A stretch of DNA of 64,000 nucleotides. It comes from Roseomonas sp. KE2513 (GTDB lineage: Bacteria; Pseudomonadota; Alphaproteobacteria; Acetobacterales; Acetobacteraceae). Numbering within the stretch: position 1 is the first letter of the stretch; the number at the start of each line of letters is the position of its first letter. Position numbers and translations under genes: made by a program. The notes under the pieces are model-generated. The model worked only from the letters and a program-made list of their open reading frames with translations. It searched no databases and was not told where the DNA came from. Location of the stretch: contig NZ_RCVR01000014.1 of assembly GCF_016107305.1 (NCBI RefSeq), forward strand, positions 62,001 through 126,000, read 5' to 3'. This document shows positions 1-8,088 of this stretch, one piece after another.

Positions 1-2010
1 CAGCCGGTGGTCGGGGAAGGTCTCCTCGTGGAGCGCCATGCCCATGCCCATCACCACGCCGCCAATGATTTGGCTGCGCGCCGTCTTCGGGTTGATGATG
101 CGGCCGGCGGCGACCGCATCGACGATGCGGGTGACGCGGATCACGCCCAGCTCCTCGTCCACCTTCACCTCCGCGAAGATGGCGCTGTGGGTGTTCTTTG
201 ACTTGTGGAGGCCTTTCCACATGTCGCGGAATCCGGGAGCAGCGGTTGCTTCCTCTTCGATCTCCGTCAGATCGGCGGCACGCATCGCATCGCCGAATGG
301 CACGCGGACCGTCGGCACGTCCTTCAACACGATGCAGCCGTCCTCAAACAGCACATCGTCTATTCTCGCTCCGCCCAGCGGTTCGCCGGCGATCTTCCCG
401 GCCGCCTTCAGGAGCTTCTTGCCGACCGCCTGACACGCGAGCTGCACCGCCGCGCCGGACGATGCCGCCCCCCACGACCCCCCTTCGACCGGGGCGGTCG
501 GCAGGTCGGAGTCGCCCAGCTTGGCGGTGATCTTCTCAGGGGGCAGACCTAGCGTGTCGGCGGCGACCAGGGTCATCACCGTGTAGCTGCCGGTGCCGAT
601 GTCCGACGTCGCGCACGCTACTTCCAGATGTCCGTTGGCCGTGAGCTTCGCGCTCGCGGACGTCTTGGAAAATTGCGCGTCCCACATGCCGGTCGCGCAG
701 CCCCAGCCGACCAGCTCCTTGCCATCGCGCATCGAGCGCGGCTCGGCCGAGCGCTCGCTCCATCCGAACGCCTCGGCCCCTTCGCGAAACGCCTCTCGCA
801 ACGCCTTGCTGGTGTATGGCGTTCCGTTCATCGCATCGATGGGCGAGTAGTTGACGAGCCGGAACTCGAGCGGATCGACCTTGGCGACATAGGCCATCTC
901 GTCAATCGCGATCTCGAACAGCGTCATGCCGGTCGCAGCCCCCGGCGCGCGCATGTCCGCCGATGTCGCCGTATCGATCTGAGCGACGGTATATTCTGCG
1001 TCGGCATTGGGGCAGTCGTAATTCATCAGCCCCCAGGTGACGACGTTCTCCATATTGTCTTCGTAGCGCGAGGTGGAGGTGGTCGCCTCGTTGCGGATCG
1101 CGGTGAGCTTACCGGTCGTCTCCGCGCCCAGCGCGATGCTCTGGATCGCCTGGGGGCGATAGGCGTGGCTGAACATCTGATTGCGGGTCATCGTGACCCG
1201 GACCGAGCGTTCCAGCATCTTGGCGGCAAGGACCGCCAGGAACACCTGATGCTGTGGCCGCAGGCCCGAGCCGAAGGCGCCGCCGACATAGGGGTTGAGC
1301 ACGCGTACCTTCTTTTTCGAAAAGCCGAAGACGCTGGCAAGGTAGGCATGCACCCCCTGCGAACCTTGGGTCTTATCCCACACGGTGATGCTACCGTCGC
1401 CGTGCCATTCGACAGTGGAGCCGAACATCTCCATGGGATTATGGTGTTCCGGCGCGAGCCGGTAGTCGCCGGCCACCTTCAGCGGAGCGTCCGCGAACGC
1501 CTGTGCCGCGTCCCCGCGGTTTTTCGGCGCCATGTAGCCGCTGCGCTTTTTCTTCGGCACGTACTTATCGCCGACCGCAACCTCGAAGTCGGTATTGTGC
1601 GCCTCCGCCTCGTAGGCGACCTCGACCAGGCTGGCGGCGTAGCGCGCTGCCTCGAACGTCTCGGCCAGCACCAGCGCGATGGGCTGCTGGCTGAACTGGA
1701 TGCGGTCATCGTAGAGTGGCCGGAATGGCGAGCCGGGGATTTTCAGCTCGTCCTGGTAGCTGTGGTCGGTCCAGGCGACGTGCGGCCGGTTGAGGTGCGT
1801 GATGACCTCGACGACGCCGGGCACGGCGCGCGCAGCTTCCTCACCGATATTGACGATCCGCCCTTTGGCGATCGCGGCCTCGACGATGTAGCCGTACAGC
1901 AGGTTCTCCACTGGATGCTCGGCGGCGTAGCGCGCCGTGCCGGTGACCTTCTCGACGCCATCGACGCGGTTGATCGCGCTGCCGATTCCGATCTTCGCTG
2001 CGGTAGCCAT
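1..2010 (-). CDS. paoC: Aldehyde oxidoreductase molybdopterin-binding subunit PaoC (3' end outside window)
   Basis: This is the large molybdenum-cofactor subunit of a xanthine-oxidase-family aldehyde dehydrogenase (PaoABC type), which oxidises aldehydes to acids. The frame stays open from ATG at 2010 to base 1, giving 670 codons. E. coli PaoC is about 732 residues, so roughly 60 C-terminal residues, including the usual catalytic Glu region, lie off the left edge. Visible family signatures are NPYVGGAFGSGL about residue 250 and GVVMGMGMALHEE near the cut end. It follows paoB by 12 bp and is the last gene seen in the operon. The maturation factor PaoD/XdhC is not in the window and may lie further left. 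Family assignment is firm; the substrate is inferred. Confidence 0.93.
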   Translation of the reverse strand, partial: MATAAKIGIGSAINRVDGVEKVTGTARYAAEHPVENLLYGYIVEAAIAKGRIVNIGEEAARAVPGVVEVITHLNRPHVAWTDHSYQDELKIPGSPFRPLYDDRIQFSQQPIALVLAETFEAARYAASLVEVAYEAEAHNTDFEVAVGDKYVPKKKRSGYMAPKNRGDAAQAFADAPLKVAGDYRLAPEHHNPMEMFGSTVEWHGDGSITVWDKTQGSQGVHAYLASVFGFSKKKVRVLNPYVGGAFGSGLRPQHQVFLAVLAAKMLERSVRVTMTRNQMFSHAYRPQAIQSIALGAETTGKLTAIRNEATTSTSRYEDNMENVVTWGLMNYDCPNADAEYTVAQIDTATSADMRAPGAATGMTLFEIAIDEMAYVAKVDPLEFRLVNYSPIDAMNGTPYTSKALREAFREGAEAFGWSERSAEPRSMRDGKELVGWGCATGMWDAQFSKTSASAKLTANGHLEVACATSDIGTGSYTVMTLVAADTLGLPPEKITAKLGDSDLPTAPVEGGSWGAASSGAAVQLACQAVGKKLLKAAGKIAGEPLGGARIDDVLFEDGCIVLKDVPTVRVPFGDAMRAADLTEIEEEATAAPGFRDMWKGLHKSKNTHSAIFAEVKVDEELGVIRVTRIVDAVAAGRIINPKTARSQIIGGVVMGMGMALHEETFPDHRL

Positions 2011-2022
2011 GATGTCTGCTCC

Positions 2023-3036
2023 TTAAGCGATGCGCTTGTCGGTCTGCGATTGCGGGGTGGCCTCGGCGGCCTGCTTCAGCGCACGGACGATTCCCTTGCG
2101 CGCGAGCGGGATCTTGAAGTCGTTCTTGCCCTGACCGACCGCTCCGGCGAGGAGGGCATCGGCGAAAGCGCCGAACGCCTGCGGCGACGGCTGCTGTCCC
2201 TTCAGCAGCTTCTCGGCTTCGGTGCTGCGCCATGGCTTGTGCGCAACGCCGCCGAGCGCCACCCGCGCTTCAGCGATGATGCCGCCTTCGACCCGCATCG
2301 CGACGGCTATCGAAACCAGCGCGAAGGCGTAGGACAGGCGATCGCGCAGCTTCAGGTAGGTGTAGTTCTGGGTGAAATCTTCGGCCGGCAGGTCGATGCC
2401 CGTCACCAATTCGCCGGGCTTCAGCGTGTTGTCGCGCCACGGCTCGTCGCCGGGCAGCCGATGATAATCGGCGATCGGGATCGCTCGGTCGCCGTCCGGA
2501 CCTGTCACCTGGACGGCCGCGTCGAGCACCGCCAGCGCGACGCACATGTCCGATGGGTGCGTGGCGATGCACTGGTTGCTCGCGCCCAGGATGGCGTGGA
2601 TGCGATTGACCCCGCCGATCGCGCCGCAGCCCGAGCCCGGTTCGCGCTTGTTGCAAGGCGTGGCGACGTCGTAGAAATAATAGCAGCGCGTGCGCTGGTT
2701 GAGGTTGCCGCCGTTGGTCGCGGCATTTCGCAGCTGGGGGCTGGCGCCGGCGAGGATCGCCGAGGACAGCAAGGGATACCGCTGCTCGACCCGCGCGTCC
2801 CACGCAGTGTTGGAGTTCGGCACGAGCGCTCCGAGCCGCAACCCTCCGCCGTCCAGCTCCTCGATCGCATCGAGCGGCAGGCGGTTGATGTCGATCACCG
2901 TCGTCGGCCGATCGACGTTCTCCTTCATCAGGTCGATCAGGTTGGTGCCGCCCGCCAGGTAGCGGACCTGCTCTCCGGCACCTGCCTGCACCGCTTCGGC
3001 GACGCTGGTCGGGCGGGCATAGTCGAAGCGGTTCAT
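2023..3036 (-). CDS. paoB: Aldehyde oxidoreductase FAD-binding subunit PaoB
   Basis: This 337-residue subunit passes electrons from the iron-sulfur subunit to FAD in the PaoABC complex. The N-terminus carries the flavin-binding LAGGTNLIDLMK, and the middle has NAATNGGNLNQRTRCYYF. A cluster of cysteines follows (RCYYF, PCNK, GCGAIGG, QCIATH), matching the extra [4Fe-4S]-binding insert known from E. coli PaoB and 4-hydroxybenzoyl-CoA reductase, and unlike ordinary xanthine dehydrogenase flavoproteins. The ATG at 3036 overlaps the paoA stop by 4 bp, so the two are translationally coupled. A longer upstream reading of this frame is only the shadow of paoA. Confidence 0.94.
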   Translation of the reverse strand: MNRFDYARPTSVAEAVQAGAGEQVRYLAGGTNLIDLMKENVDRPTTVIDINRLPLDAIEELDGGGLRLGALVPNSNTAWDARVEQRYPLLSSAILAGASPQLRNAATNGGNLNQRTRCYYFYDVATPCNKREPGSGCGAIGGVNRIHAILGASNQCIATHPSDMCVALAVLDAAVQVTGPDGDRAIPIADYHRLPGDEPWRDNTLKPGELVTGIDLPAEDFTQNYTYLKLRDRLSYAFALVSIAVAMRVEGGIIAEARVALGGVAHKPWRSTEAEKLLKGQQPSPQAFGAFADALLAGAVGQGKNDFKIPLARKGIVRALKQAAEATPQSQTDKRIA

Positions 3037-3545
3037 GCCTTTTCTCCGATCACGTCGAGCACCGCATCGATGATGTTCGAATAGGCGCCGCACCGGCACA
3101 GATTGCCGCTCATCAGCTCGCGAACCTCGTCCCGAGTCCTGGCCTTGCCTTCGTTGATGAGGCCCTGCGCGGAACAGATCTGGCCAGGCGTGCAATAGCC
3201 GCACTGGAACGCGTCGTGGTCGCAGAAGGCGGATTGCAGCGGGTGGAGGTCGCCCGGCTGACCCAGCCCCTCGATCGTCGTGATCTCCGCACCGTCCAGC
3301 GTCACCGCCAGCTTGAGGCACGAGTTGATGCGGCGCCCGTCGATCAGCACGGTGCACGCGCCGCACTGGCCGTGGTCGCAGCCCTTCTTGGTGCCGATCA
3401 GGTCTTCGCCTTCCCGCAGCAGGTCGAGCAACGTCGTCCAGGGTTCGATCGCGCGGGTGCGCGTCTCACCGTTGATCGTCAGCGTGGTCGGCACCGTGCC
3501 GATCGGCACGGCGGCGTATGTGGCGGAGTTGATGGCTGTCGGCAT
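3033..3545 (-). CDS. paoA: Aldehyde oxidoreductase [2Fe-2S] subunit PaoA
   Basis: This 170-residue ferredoxin-like subunit holds two [2Fe-2S] clusters. The plant-type cluster motif is KKGCDHGQCGACTV, with its fourth Cys in NSCLKL. The second cluster uses QCGYCTPGQ and the late NLCRCGAY. It is the first gene of the paoABC operon. E. coli PaoA has a Tat signal that exports the complex; here the N-terminus (MPTAINSATYAAVPIG) shows no twin arginine and no clear hydrophobic stretch, so the complex may be cytoplasmic. That is an inference from the start chosen, and no upstream in-frame start adds a signal. Confidence 0.94.
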   Translation of the reverse strand: MPTAINSATYAAVPIGTVPTTLTINGETRTRAIEPWTTLLDLLREGEDLIGTKKGCDHGQCGACTVLIDGRRINSCLKLAVTLDGAEITTIEGLGQPGDLHPLQSAFCDHDAFQCGYCTPGQICSAQGLINEGKARTRDEVRELMSGNLCRCGAYSNIIDAVLDVIGEKA

Positions 3546-3568
3546 GATTGGCGCTTTCCTGCTTCGCG

Positions 3569-4651
3569 TTAGGCCGGGATGGCGGTGATGTCGGCGGTGT
3601 TTTCCTCGGCGACCCCGTTCTCGCGGTGGCGAAAGGCGGACAGCGCACGATACACCTGCAGCCGCGCCCTCATCACCGACCCGAGAGGCCGATGCGCGGC
3701 CAGGCTATTCGCGGGACGAAAGGTCATCACCTCGTCGAAGTAGCGCACGCGCGCCGGGCTGTACGCCTCCTGCGCAGGGATGCGGATCGTGGCTACGGTG
3801 CGATACTGGCTGTCCTGTGACGGCCACTCGACCGAGGCGTCCTCGATCGGCTGCGTCTCCGCGTTCGCCCAGAGCTGCACCTTCAGCTCAAACACCGCCT
3901 CTTGGTCACGGAAATACTCGATCGCCGCATGACGAAACCCGTCCTCGTCTTCGTGCGGATCGAGTTGCCACTCGGCGAGCGCATCCTGCGCCTGCGATGC
4001 CGGCACGGCACCGAGCTTTGCGACATAGTCGCCGTAGCGCACCGGTGCCTGACTGAAATAGTCGTCGCCGATTGGGTGGCTGAATGGGTGGCCGAAGAAA
4101 TCCGCCTTGGCATAGGCGGTGTCGAACAGACCCAGCACCTTATTGAAGTTGCGCGCCATCGACGACACAGCGCTCTTGACGCCCTCCGGCATGGGCGTGG
4201 TGGCACCAATCTTCTTCGCGTCGCTGAGGAACCCGGAAGCGGTTCCCGACGGGAACGTCCGCCCCGTGGCGAGCACGAAGTCCTGCGTCGACGCGTCATG
4301 CCCCAGCAGCTTCTCGCCCTCGACGCCGAACACCTTGATCGCCATGCCGCGGTGTGTCGACACGCGATCGCCCAGCGTCTCGCCTGGGCCCTGTGCGAAG
4401 CGGATCGCGACGTCGTAGCTGCCCGGCTCGGCGAACAACCCCTGCGCCAGCTCCGGCGGAAGGTCGTCGGCGATCGTCAGCGTGCCGACAACGCAGGCCG
4501 AGCTCTTGGCATGGCTGGCGCGCACGGCATGCTGCTCACGCTTCTCGACCACCTCGCTCTGCTGCGTCATCCCCTGGATGATGCCGTCGATCGTCGCCTG
4601 CTCGTCTGGTTCGAGCGTCTCGATGTCGTCGCGGTAGCGCAGGTAGGTCAT
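3569..4651 (-). CDS. Catalase-family haem protein
   Basis: This 360-residue protein belongs to the catalase-like clade often annotated simply as catalase family protein (SrpA-like). It keeps the fold markers RFAQGPGETLGDR, RGMAIKVFGVEGEKLLGHD and TQDFV, and has a late RVRYFDEVMTFRPANSLAAHRPLG segment typical of this clade. It is shorter than classic catalases, so peroxide removal or another haem-peroxide reaction is likely but unproven. The start is ATG at 4651, preceded by GAGG at suitable spacing; the longer frame runs into the upstream gene. It lies 23 bp upstream of paoA in the same direction and could detoxify peroxide made by the flavin oxidoreductase. Confidence 0.85.
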   Translation of the reverse strand: MTYLRYRDDIETLEPDEQATIDGIIQGMTQQSEVVEKREQHAVRASHAKSSACVVGTLTIADDLPPELAQGLFAEPGSYDVAIRFAQGPGETLGDRVSTHRGMAIKVFGVEGEKLLGHDASTQDFVLATGRTFPSGTASGFLSDAKKIGATTPMPEGVKSAVSSMARNFNKVLGLFDTAYAKADFFGHPFSHPIGDDYFSQAPVRYGDYVAKLGAVPASQAQDALAEWQLDPHEDEDGFRHAAIEYFRDQEAVFELKVQLWANAETQPIEDASVEWPSQDSQYRTVATIRIPAQEAYSPARVRYFDEVMTFRPANSLAAHRPLGSVMRARLQVYRALSAFRHRENGVAEENTADITAIPA

Positions 4652-4659
4652 GGCGATCC

Positions 4660-5766
4660 TCAACGGGTAGGAGCGAACGAGAACAGCTCGGTGCGGATCG
4701 ACGGCGGGGCACCCGGCGTGAACCACTGCGTGTCCTGAATGTGGCTCGCGGTGACGTAGATCGTCCCGTCGGGACCTTCGGCGAAGGTGTCCGGCCAGCG
4801 TAGCCGCTTATCCGTCAAGACGATCTCCGTCCCCGACCCGGCGAGCCGCCTGATCGAATAATCGGTCGGCGAGGTGATGTAGAGCGTCCCTGCCTTGCTC
4901 ATCCACAGCCCATCCGCAACGGCGGTGGTGGCAACGGTCTGCACCGCGCCACTGCGCTCTCGCTCGCTGACGTCGGGACGCAGCTTGTCGGTTGCGATCG
5001 AATAGAGCGTCTTTCCGGTCAGCGCCTGCCAGTAGAGCGTCTTCCCGTCATTCGAGATCGCGATGCCGTCGGACGCGAACGCAGGCTGCCGCCCATCGAG
5101 GCGGACAAGCGGCTTGCCTTCGATGGCGACGGTGACGCTCTTGTCGATTTGGGTCGACGGATGGCCATCAAGCGCTCGGAAGCTCTTTCCGTCGTCCAAG
5201 TCGACGACGATGATTGCGCCGCGCGTGCCGCTGTCGGTGATGTAGCCGGTCCGGCCATCGGGCGAGAACCGGATATCGTTGAGGTAGGTGCCCTGCAACG
5301 CAACGTCGCCAGGCACCGCGATGACCTTGGTCACCTTGTTCGTCTTCAGGTCGATGCGGACGAGCTTCGGTGCGCCCTCCAGGATCTTCTCGTTGCCGGG
5401 CGCACCGGGATCGAGCACCCACAAGTTGCCGTGGCCGTCCGGCACGATCGACTGGACGCAGACGAAGTGCTCGCCGACCGACATCTCGTTCGCCCTGGCG
5501 TTGCGCCAGCTGTTCCACTTGACGTCGGGGTAGGGCCGGAGCGCCCCGTCGGCCATCACCTCGGCAACCGATATGGGCGCGTCGTCGGTCCAGCGTGGGA
5601 AGTTTACGAAGCGGCGCCCGTCGGCCGTGACGGCGACGCCGGTGACCTGGTGGTCGAACCGCGCCACCTGGGTCAGCGCGGTGCTGCGCCCAGTCTGAGC
5701 GTAGGCAGCTCCCGCCAAGGCTATCGTGAGGGCACCAAGCCCGATCAGAACACCGCGCTTCCGCAT
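4660..5766 (-). CDS. Secreted beta-propeller protein, major royal jelly/SMP-30-like
   Basis: This protein of about 368 residues has a clear Sec signal peptide (MRKRGVLIGLG...AAYAQ). The repeated blades fit the bacterial MRJP/Yellow-related family, with motifs such as GNLWVLDPGAPG, LNDIRFSPDGRTGYITDSGTRGAIIVVDLDDG and the late DTFAEGPDGTIYVTAS. The start at 5766 has GGAG at good spacing; an ATG 18 bp upstream is possible. Family members bind or hydrolyse small lactone-like or amine ligands, but nothing here fixes a substrate. It heads the minus-strand run that continues into the catalase and paoABC genes, with only 8 bp before the catalase start. Confidence 0.82.
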   Translation of the reverse strand: MRKRGVLIGLGALTIALAGAAYAQTGRSTALTQVARFDHQVTGVAVTADGRRFVNFPRWTDDAPISVAEVMADGALRPYPDVKWNSWRNARANEMSVGEHFVCVQSIVPDGHGNLWVLDPGAPGNEKILEGAPKLVRIDLKTNKVTKVIAVPGDVALQGTYLNDIRFSPDGRTGYITDSGTRGAIIVVDLDDGKSFRALDGHPSTQIDKSVTVAIEGKPLVRLDGRQPAFASDGIAISNDGKTLYWQALTGKTLYSIATDKLRPDVSERERSGAVQTVATTAVADGLWMSKAGTLYITSPTDYSIRRLAGSGTEIVLTDKRLRWPDTFAEGPDGTIYVTASHIQDTQWFTPGAPPSIRTELFSFAPTR

Positions 5767-5876
5767 CGGTCTGCTCCAGTTCACCGGACGCGATACGCGG
5801 CGGTTTAATGGTCAACGAACGAGGCCCATGCTTAGATCCAGAAAACCCAAAAAAAACCCAAAAAATAAAAGGGCTA

Positions 5877-6711
5877 GGGTCAGGAATCGTTGATCACAGC
5901 CAGAAGATGACGGTGGCAGCGAGGGCGATGGCGGAGAAGAAGGCCGTAGGGCAGCGATCGTAGCGGGTGGCGACGCGGCGCCAGTCTTTGAGGCGGCCGA
6001 ACATGATCTCGATGCGGCTGCGGCGCCGATAGCGGCGCTTATCGTACCGGACGGGCTCGTTGCGCGACCTGCGGCCTGGGATGCAAGGCTGGATGCCCTT
6101 GGCCTGAAGAGCGTCCCTGAACCAGTCGGCGTCGTAGCCGCGGTCGCCGAGCAGCCACTGCGCTTTTGGCAGGTCGTCCAGCAGCGCGGCCGCACCGGTG
6201 TAGTCGCTGACCTGACCGGCGGTCATGAAGAAGCTCAAGGGGCGACCGTTCGCGTCGGCGACGGCATGGAGCTTGGTGTTCATGCCGCCTTTCGTGCGTC
6301 CGATCAGGCGGCCGAGATCCCCCTTTTTACCCGCAGGCTCGATGCCGTGCGGTGCGCCTTCAGGTAGGTCGCGTCGATCATCACCGTTTTGGGTTCGGCG
6401 CCCACCGCAGCCAGACCTTCCATGATGCGCGTGAACACGCCTGCCTCACCCCAGCGCTTCCAGCGGTTGTACAGCGTCTTGTGCGGGCCGTACGCGCCAG
6501 GAGCATCGCGCCAGCGCAGCCCGTTGCGGTTGACGAACACGATGCCGCTCAGCACCCGCCGGTCATCCACTCGAGGCTTGCCGTGGCTCTTCGGAAAGAA
6601 CGGCCGCAGCCGCTCCATCTGCTCATCCCTTAGCCAAAACAGGTCGCTCATCCCGGTCTCCTCGCGGAGCCTGAATCAGATCGCGACGCTCATATCAATG
6701 GGTCCTGACCC
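5877..6711. mobile_element. IS5-family insertion sequence, complete, 835 bp
   Basis: Terminal inverted repeats are visible: the left end begins GGGTCAGGAATCGTTGATCA and the right end, read inward, GGGTCAGGACCCATTGATAT. Nine outer bases are identical, followed by a shared TTGAT. Both ends are flanked by CTA/TAG, consistent with a 2-bp TA target duplication as in the IS427-type branch of IS5. The only gene is a transposase split over two frames. The element sits exactly at the junction between the paoABC block and the plasmid backbone-like region, so it may have taken part in joining them. Confidence 0.9.
5894..6651 (-). CDS. IS5-family transposase (orfA/orfB, probable -1 frameshift)
   Basis: OrfA (6651-6304, 115 aa) starts MSDLFWLRDEQMERLRPFFP and has the N-terminal IS5 domain (DUF4096) plus the first acidic residue in TVMIDATYLKAH. 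OrfB (from about 6283 down to 5894, 129 aa) carries LLGDRGYDADW and the C-terminal YRRRSRIEIMFGRLKDWRR with the DDE glutamate. OrfB is in the -1 frame relative to orfA. The two frames overlap around a run of five A then five G near 6320-6330, a typical slippery site for programmed frameshifting in this IS group. Both halves look intact, so the element is probably active. Confidence 0.9.
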
Positions 6712-6713
6712 TA

Positions 6714-7073
6714 GTGGCGGTGTCGCCGACAGGGGTTCGGGCAGACATTCCGAACCCCGATGCGGCTCGTGCCGATGTGCGCGCTCGTATCACCGATCTG
6801 CTCGATGCCTGCGATGTGTACGACGCCTCGTTCCGACCCGGCACACAGCCGCTCCAAAGGGAAGCCGAGCCGGCCGTAATCTCCCTGCGAGAGGGGGAGA
6901 CCTGCCAGGCCGTTCGCGATCCCAATCAGGGACGTGTCGCGATCACCATCGTCTTCGGTCTGCTTTGGGCCCTGACCCTCGGGGTCGGGGTCGCCGGAAC
7001 CTTCTACCTCGTCCGCGGCGTCCACGGCCTGTTCTCGGCGTCCGGCAGGTACTTGCGCGCCCGCCGTGCTTGA
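6714..7073 (+). CDS. Small membrane protein, probably truncated at its 5' end by the IS
   Basis: About 119 residues, unknown function. The GTG used as start lies 2 bp outside the IS end, and the frame stays open back into the IS (L-T-L before V-A-V). The first residues (LTLVAVSPTGVRAD) look like the end of a signal peptide, so the native start was probably lost when the IS inserted or when flanking DNA was deleted. A single hydrophobic segment lies at roughly residues 75-98 (ITIVFGLLWALTLGVGVAGT). No family recognised. It may be a broken gene rather than a functional short one. Confidence 0.45.
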   Translation: MAVSPTGVRADIPNPDAARADVRARITDLLDACDVYDASFRPGTQPLQREAEPAVISLREGETCQAVRDPNQGRVAITIVFGLLWALTLGVGVAGTFYLVRGVHGLFSASGRYLRARRA

Positions 7074-7285
7074 AGGCGGAACCCGAGGGAGAGCGGAAGA
7101 AGGACGGGGAAAGGCGCTGCCGCGTCCGTCCTCCGGCCGCAAGGGTGCGTCGCTGCGCTCCCTCGCTCCGCTCGCCCTTGCCCCCGGCGGCCTGAGACGC
7201 GGCCACGGGGGAGGGGTCAGGGACGAGAGGACCGGAAACGACGGTTCGTCCCCGACGCACCCCATCCCCCACGGGAGTTGAACCC
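7074..7285. other. GC-rich spacer, no gene seen
   Basis: About 210 bp of very GC-rich sequence with several short self-complementary runs. Similar spacers recur between the small genes to the right. A GGGAG ribosome-binding site stands just before the next gene. Confidence 0.4.
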
Positions 7286-7990
7286 ATGAGCACCTTGATC
7301 GAGCGCGGCCTGCGCTCGGCGGCCGAGGATCTCGGCCTCTCGCCCGACGGCTGGAGCCCGATCGAGGGCTATCCCGGCACCGGGCACGCCTTCCGTCACT
7401 GCGACAAACCCTCCCTCGTGGTCGAAGTCAGCACCGACGAGCACTCCTGGTCCTGGACGGCCGGGAACTCGGGCAGCGGGCCGCGCCTAAAGGCGCCCCC
7501 GGCGGTTACGCAGCGCTGGGCCTGCGTCCACGGGCTGCTGGTGCGGGACTGCGCCGACGCCCGCGCCGCCCTGCTCGATGCCCTGACCATCGCCGGCGAC
7601 GACCTCGAGGAGGCCCGCGCCTGCTCGACGATCATGCTGCACACCCGGCTGGAGACGCTGACCTGCCGCCGCGGCGTCGACGTGTTCGTCGCGCCGATCG
7701 AGCACGTCGGAACCTCGACCGAAGAGCCCGCCCAGCCGCTCCGGCTGACCTGGGACTACCGCGGCGCAGTGCCGAACGGTGACGACGTTGCAGGCGAGGT
7801 GGTCGCCGCCGACGAGATGACGGCTCAGGAACTCGCGCAGCAGCGCCATCCTGGCCTGGACCTCATCTCCCTGGAGCCCCGCCTCGCCGGGCTCAGGTCC
7901 TTGCCGGTGACCCCCGCCAGGATCGCCCTGGAGCGCTCGCTGATCAGCCCGCGCGTCTCGCGAGACGTGCCGATCGCCGTTCCGGCCTGA
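7286..7990 (+). CDS. Hypothetical plasmid protein, 234 aa
   Basis: Unrecognised soluble protein with no signal or membrane segment. It starts ATG at 7286 after a good GGGAG site. The sequence mixes acidic and Ala/Leu-rich helices with a central Cys-containing stretch (WACVHGLLVRDCADAR, EARACSTIMLHTRLETLTCRR). Codon use is like the neighbouring plasmid genes. It lies about 100 bp upstream of the DNA methyltransferase gene in the same direction, so the two could be co-expressed, but no function follows from this. Confidence 0.6.
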   Translation: MSTLIERGLRSAAEDLGLSPDGWSPIEGYPGTGHAFRHCDKPSLVVEVSTDEHSWSWTAGNSGSGPRLKAPPAVTQRWACVHGLLVRDCADARAALLDALTIAGDDLEEARACSTIMLHTRLETLTCRRGVDVFVAPIEHVGTSTEEPAQPLRLTWDYRGAVPNGDDVAGEVVAADEMTAQELAQQRHPGLDLISLEPRLAGLRSLPVTPARIALERSLISPRVSRDVPIAVPA

Positions 7991-8088
7991 TCCGAGGGCG
8001 CTGCGGCGCCTCTCGTCCCTCATCCATCACCGACGTCGCGCGCGGCAGGGCCCAGGCCCTGCCGTTCGCGTTTCTGGAGCCCCGCGCC

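Noticed and set aside
628-3084. Long plus-strand open frame (818 codons)
   Set aside because: It runs antisense to paoC and paoB, which carry clear conserved motifs; its translation is Arg/Val/Gly-rich with no family signature, a high-GC shadow.
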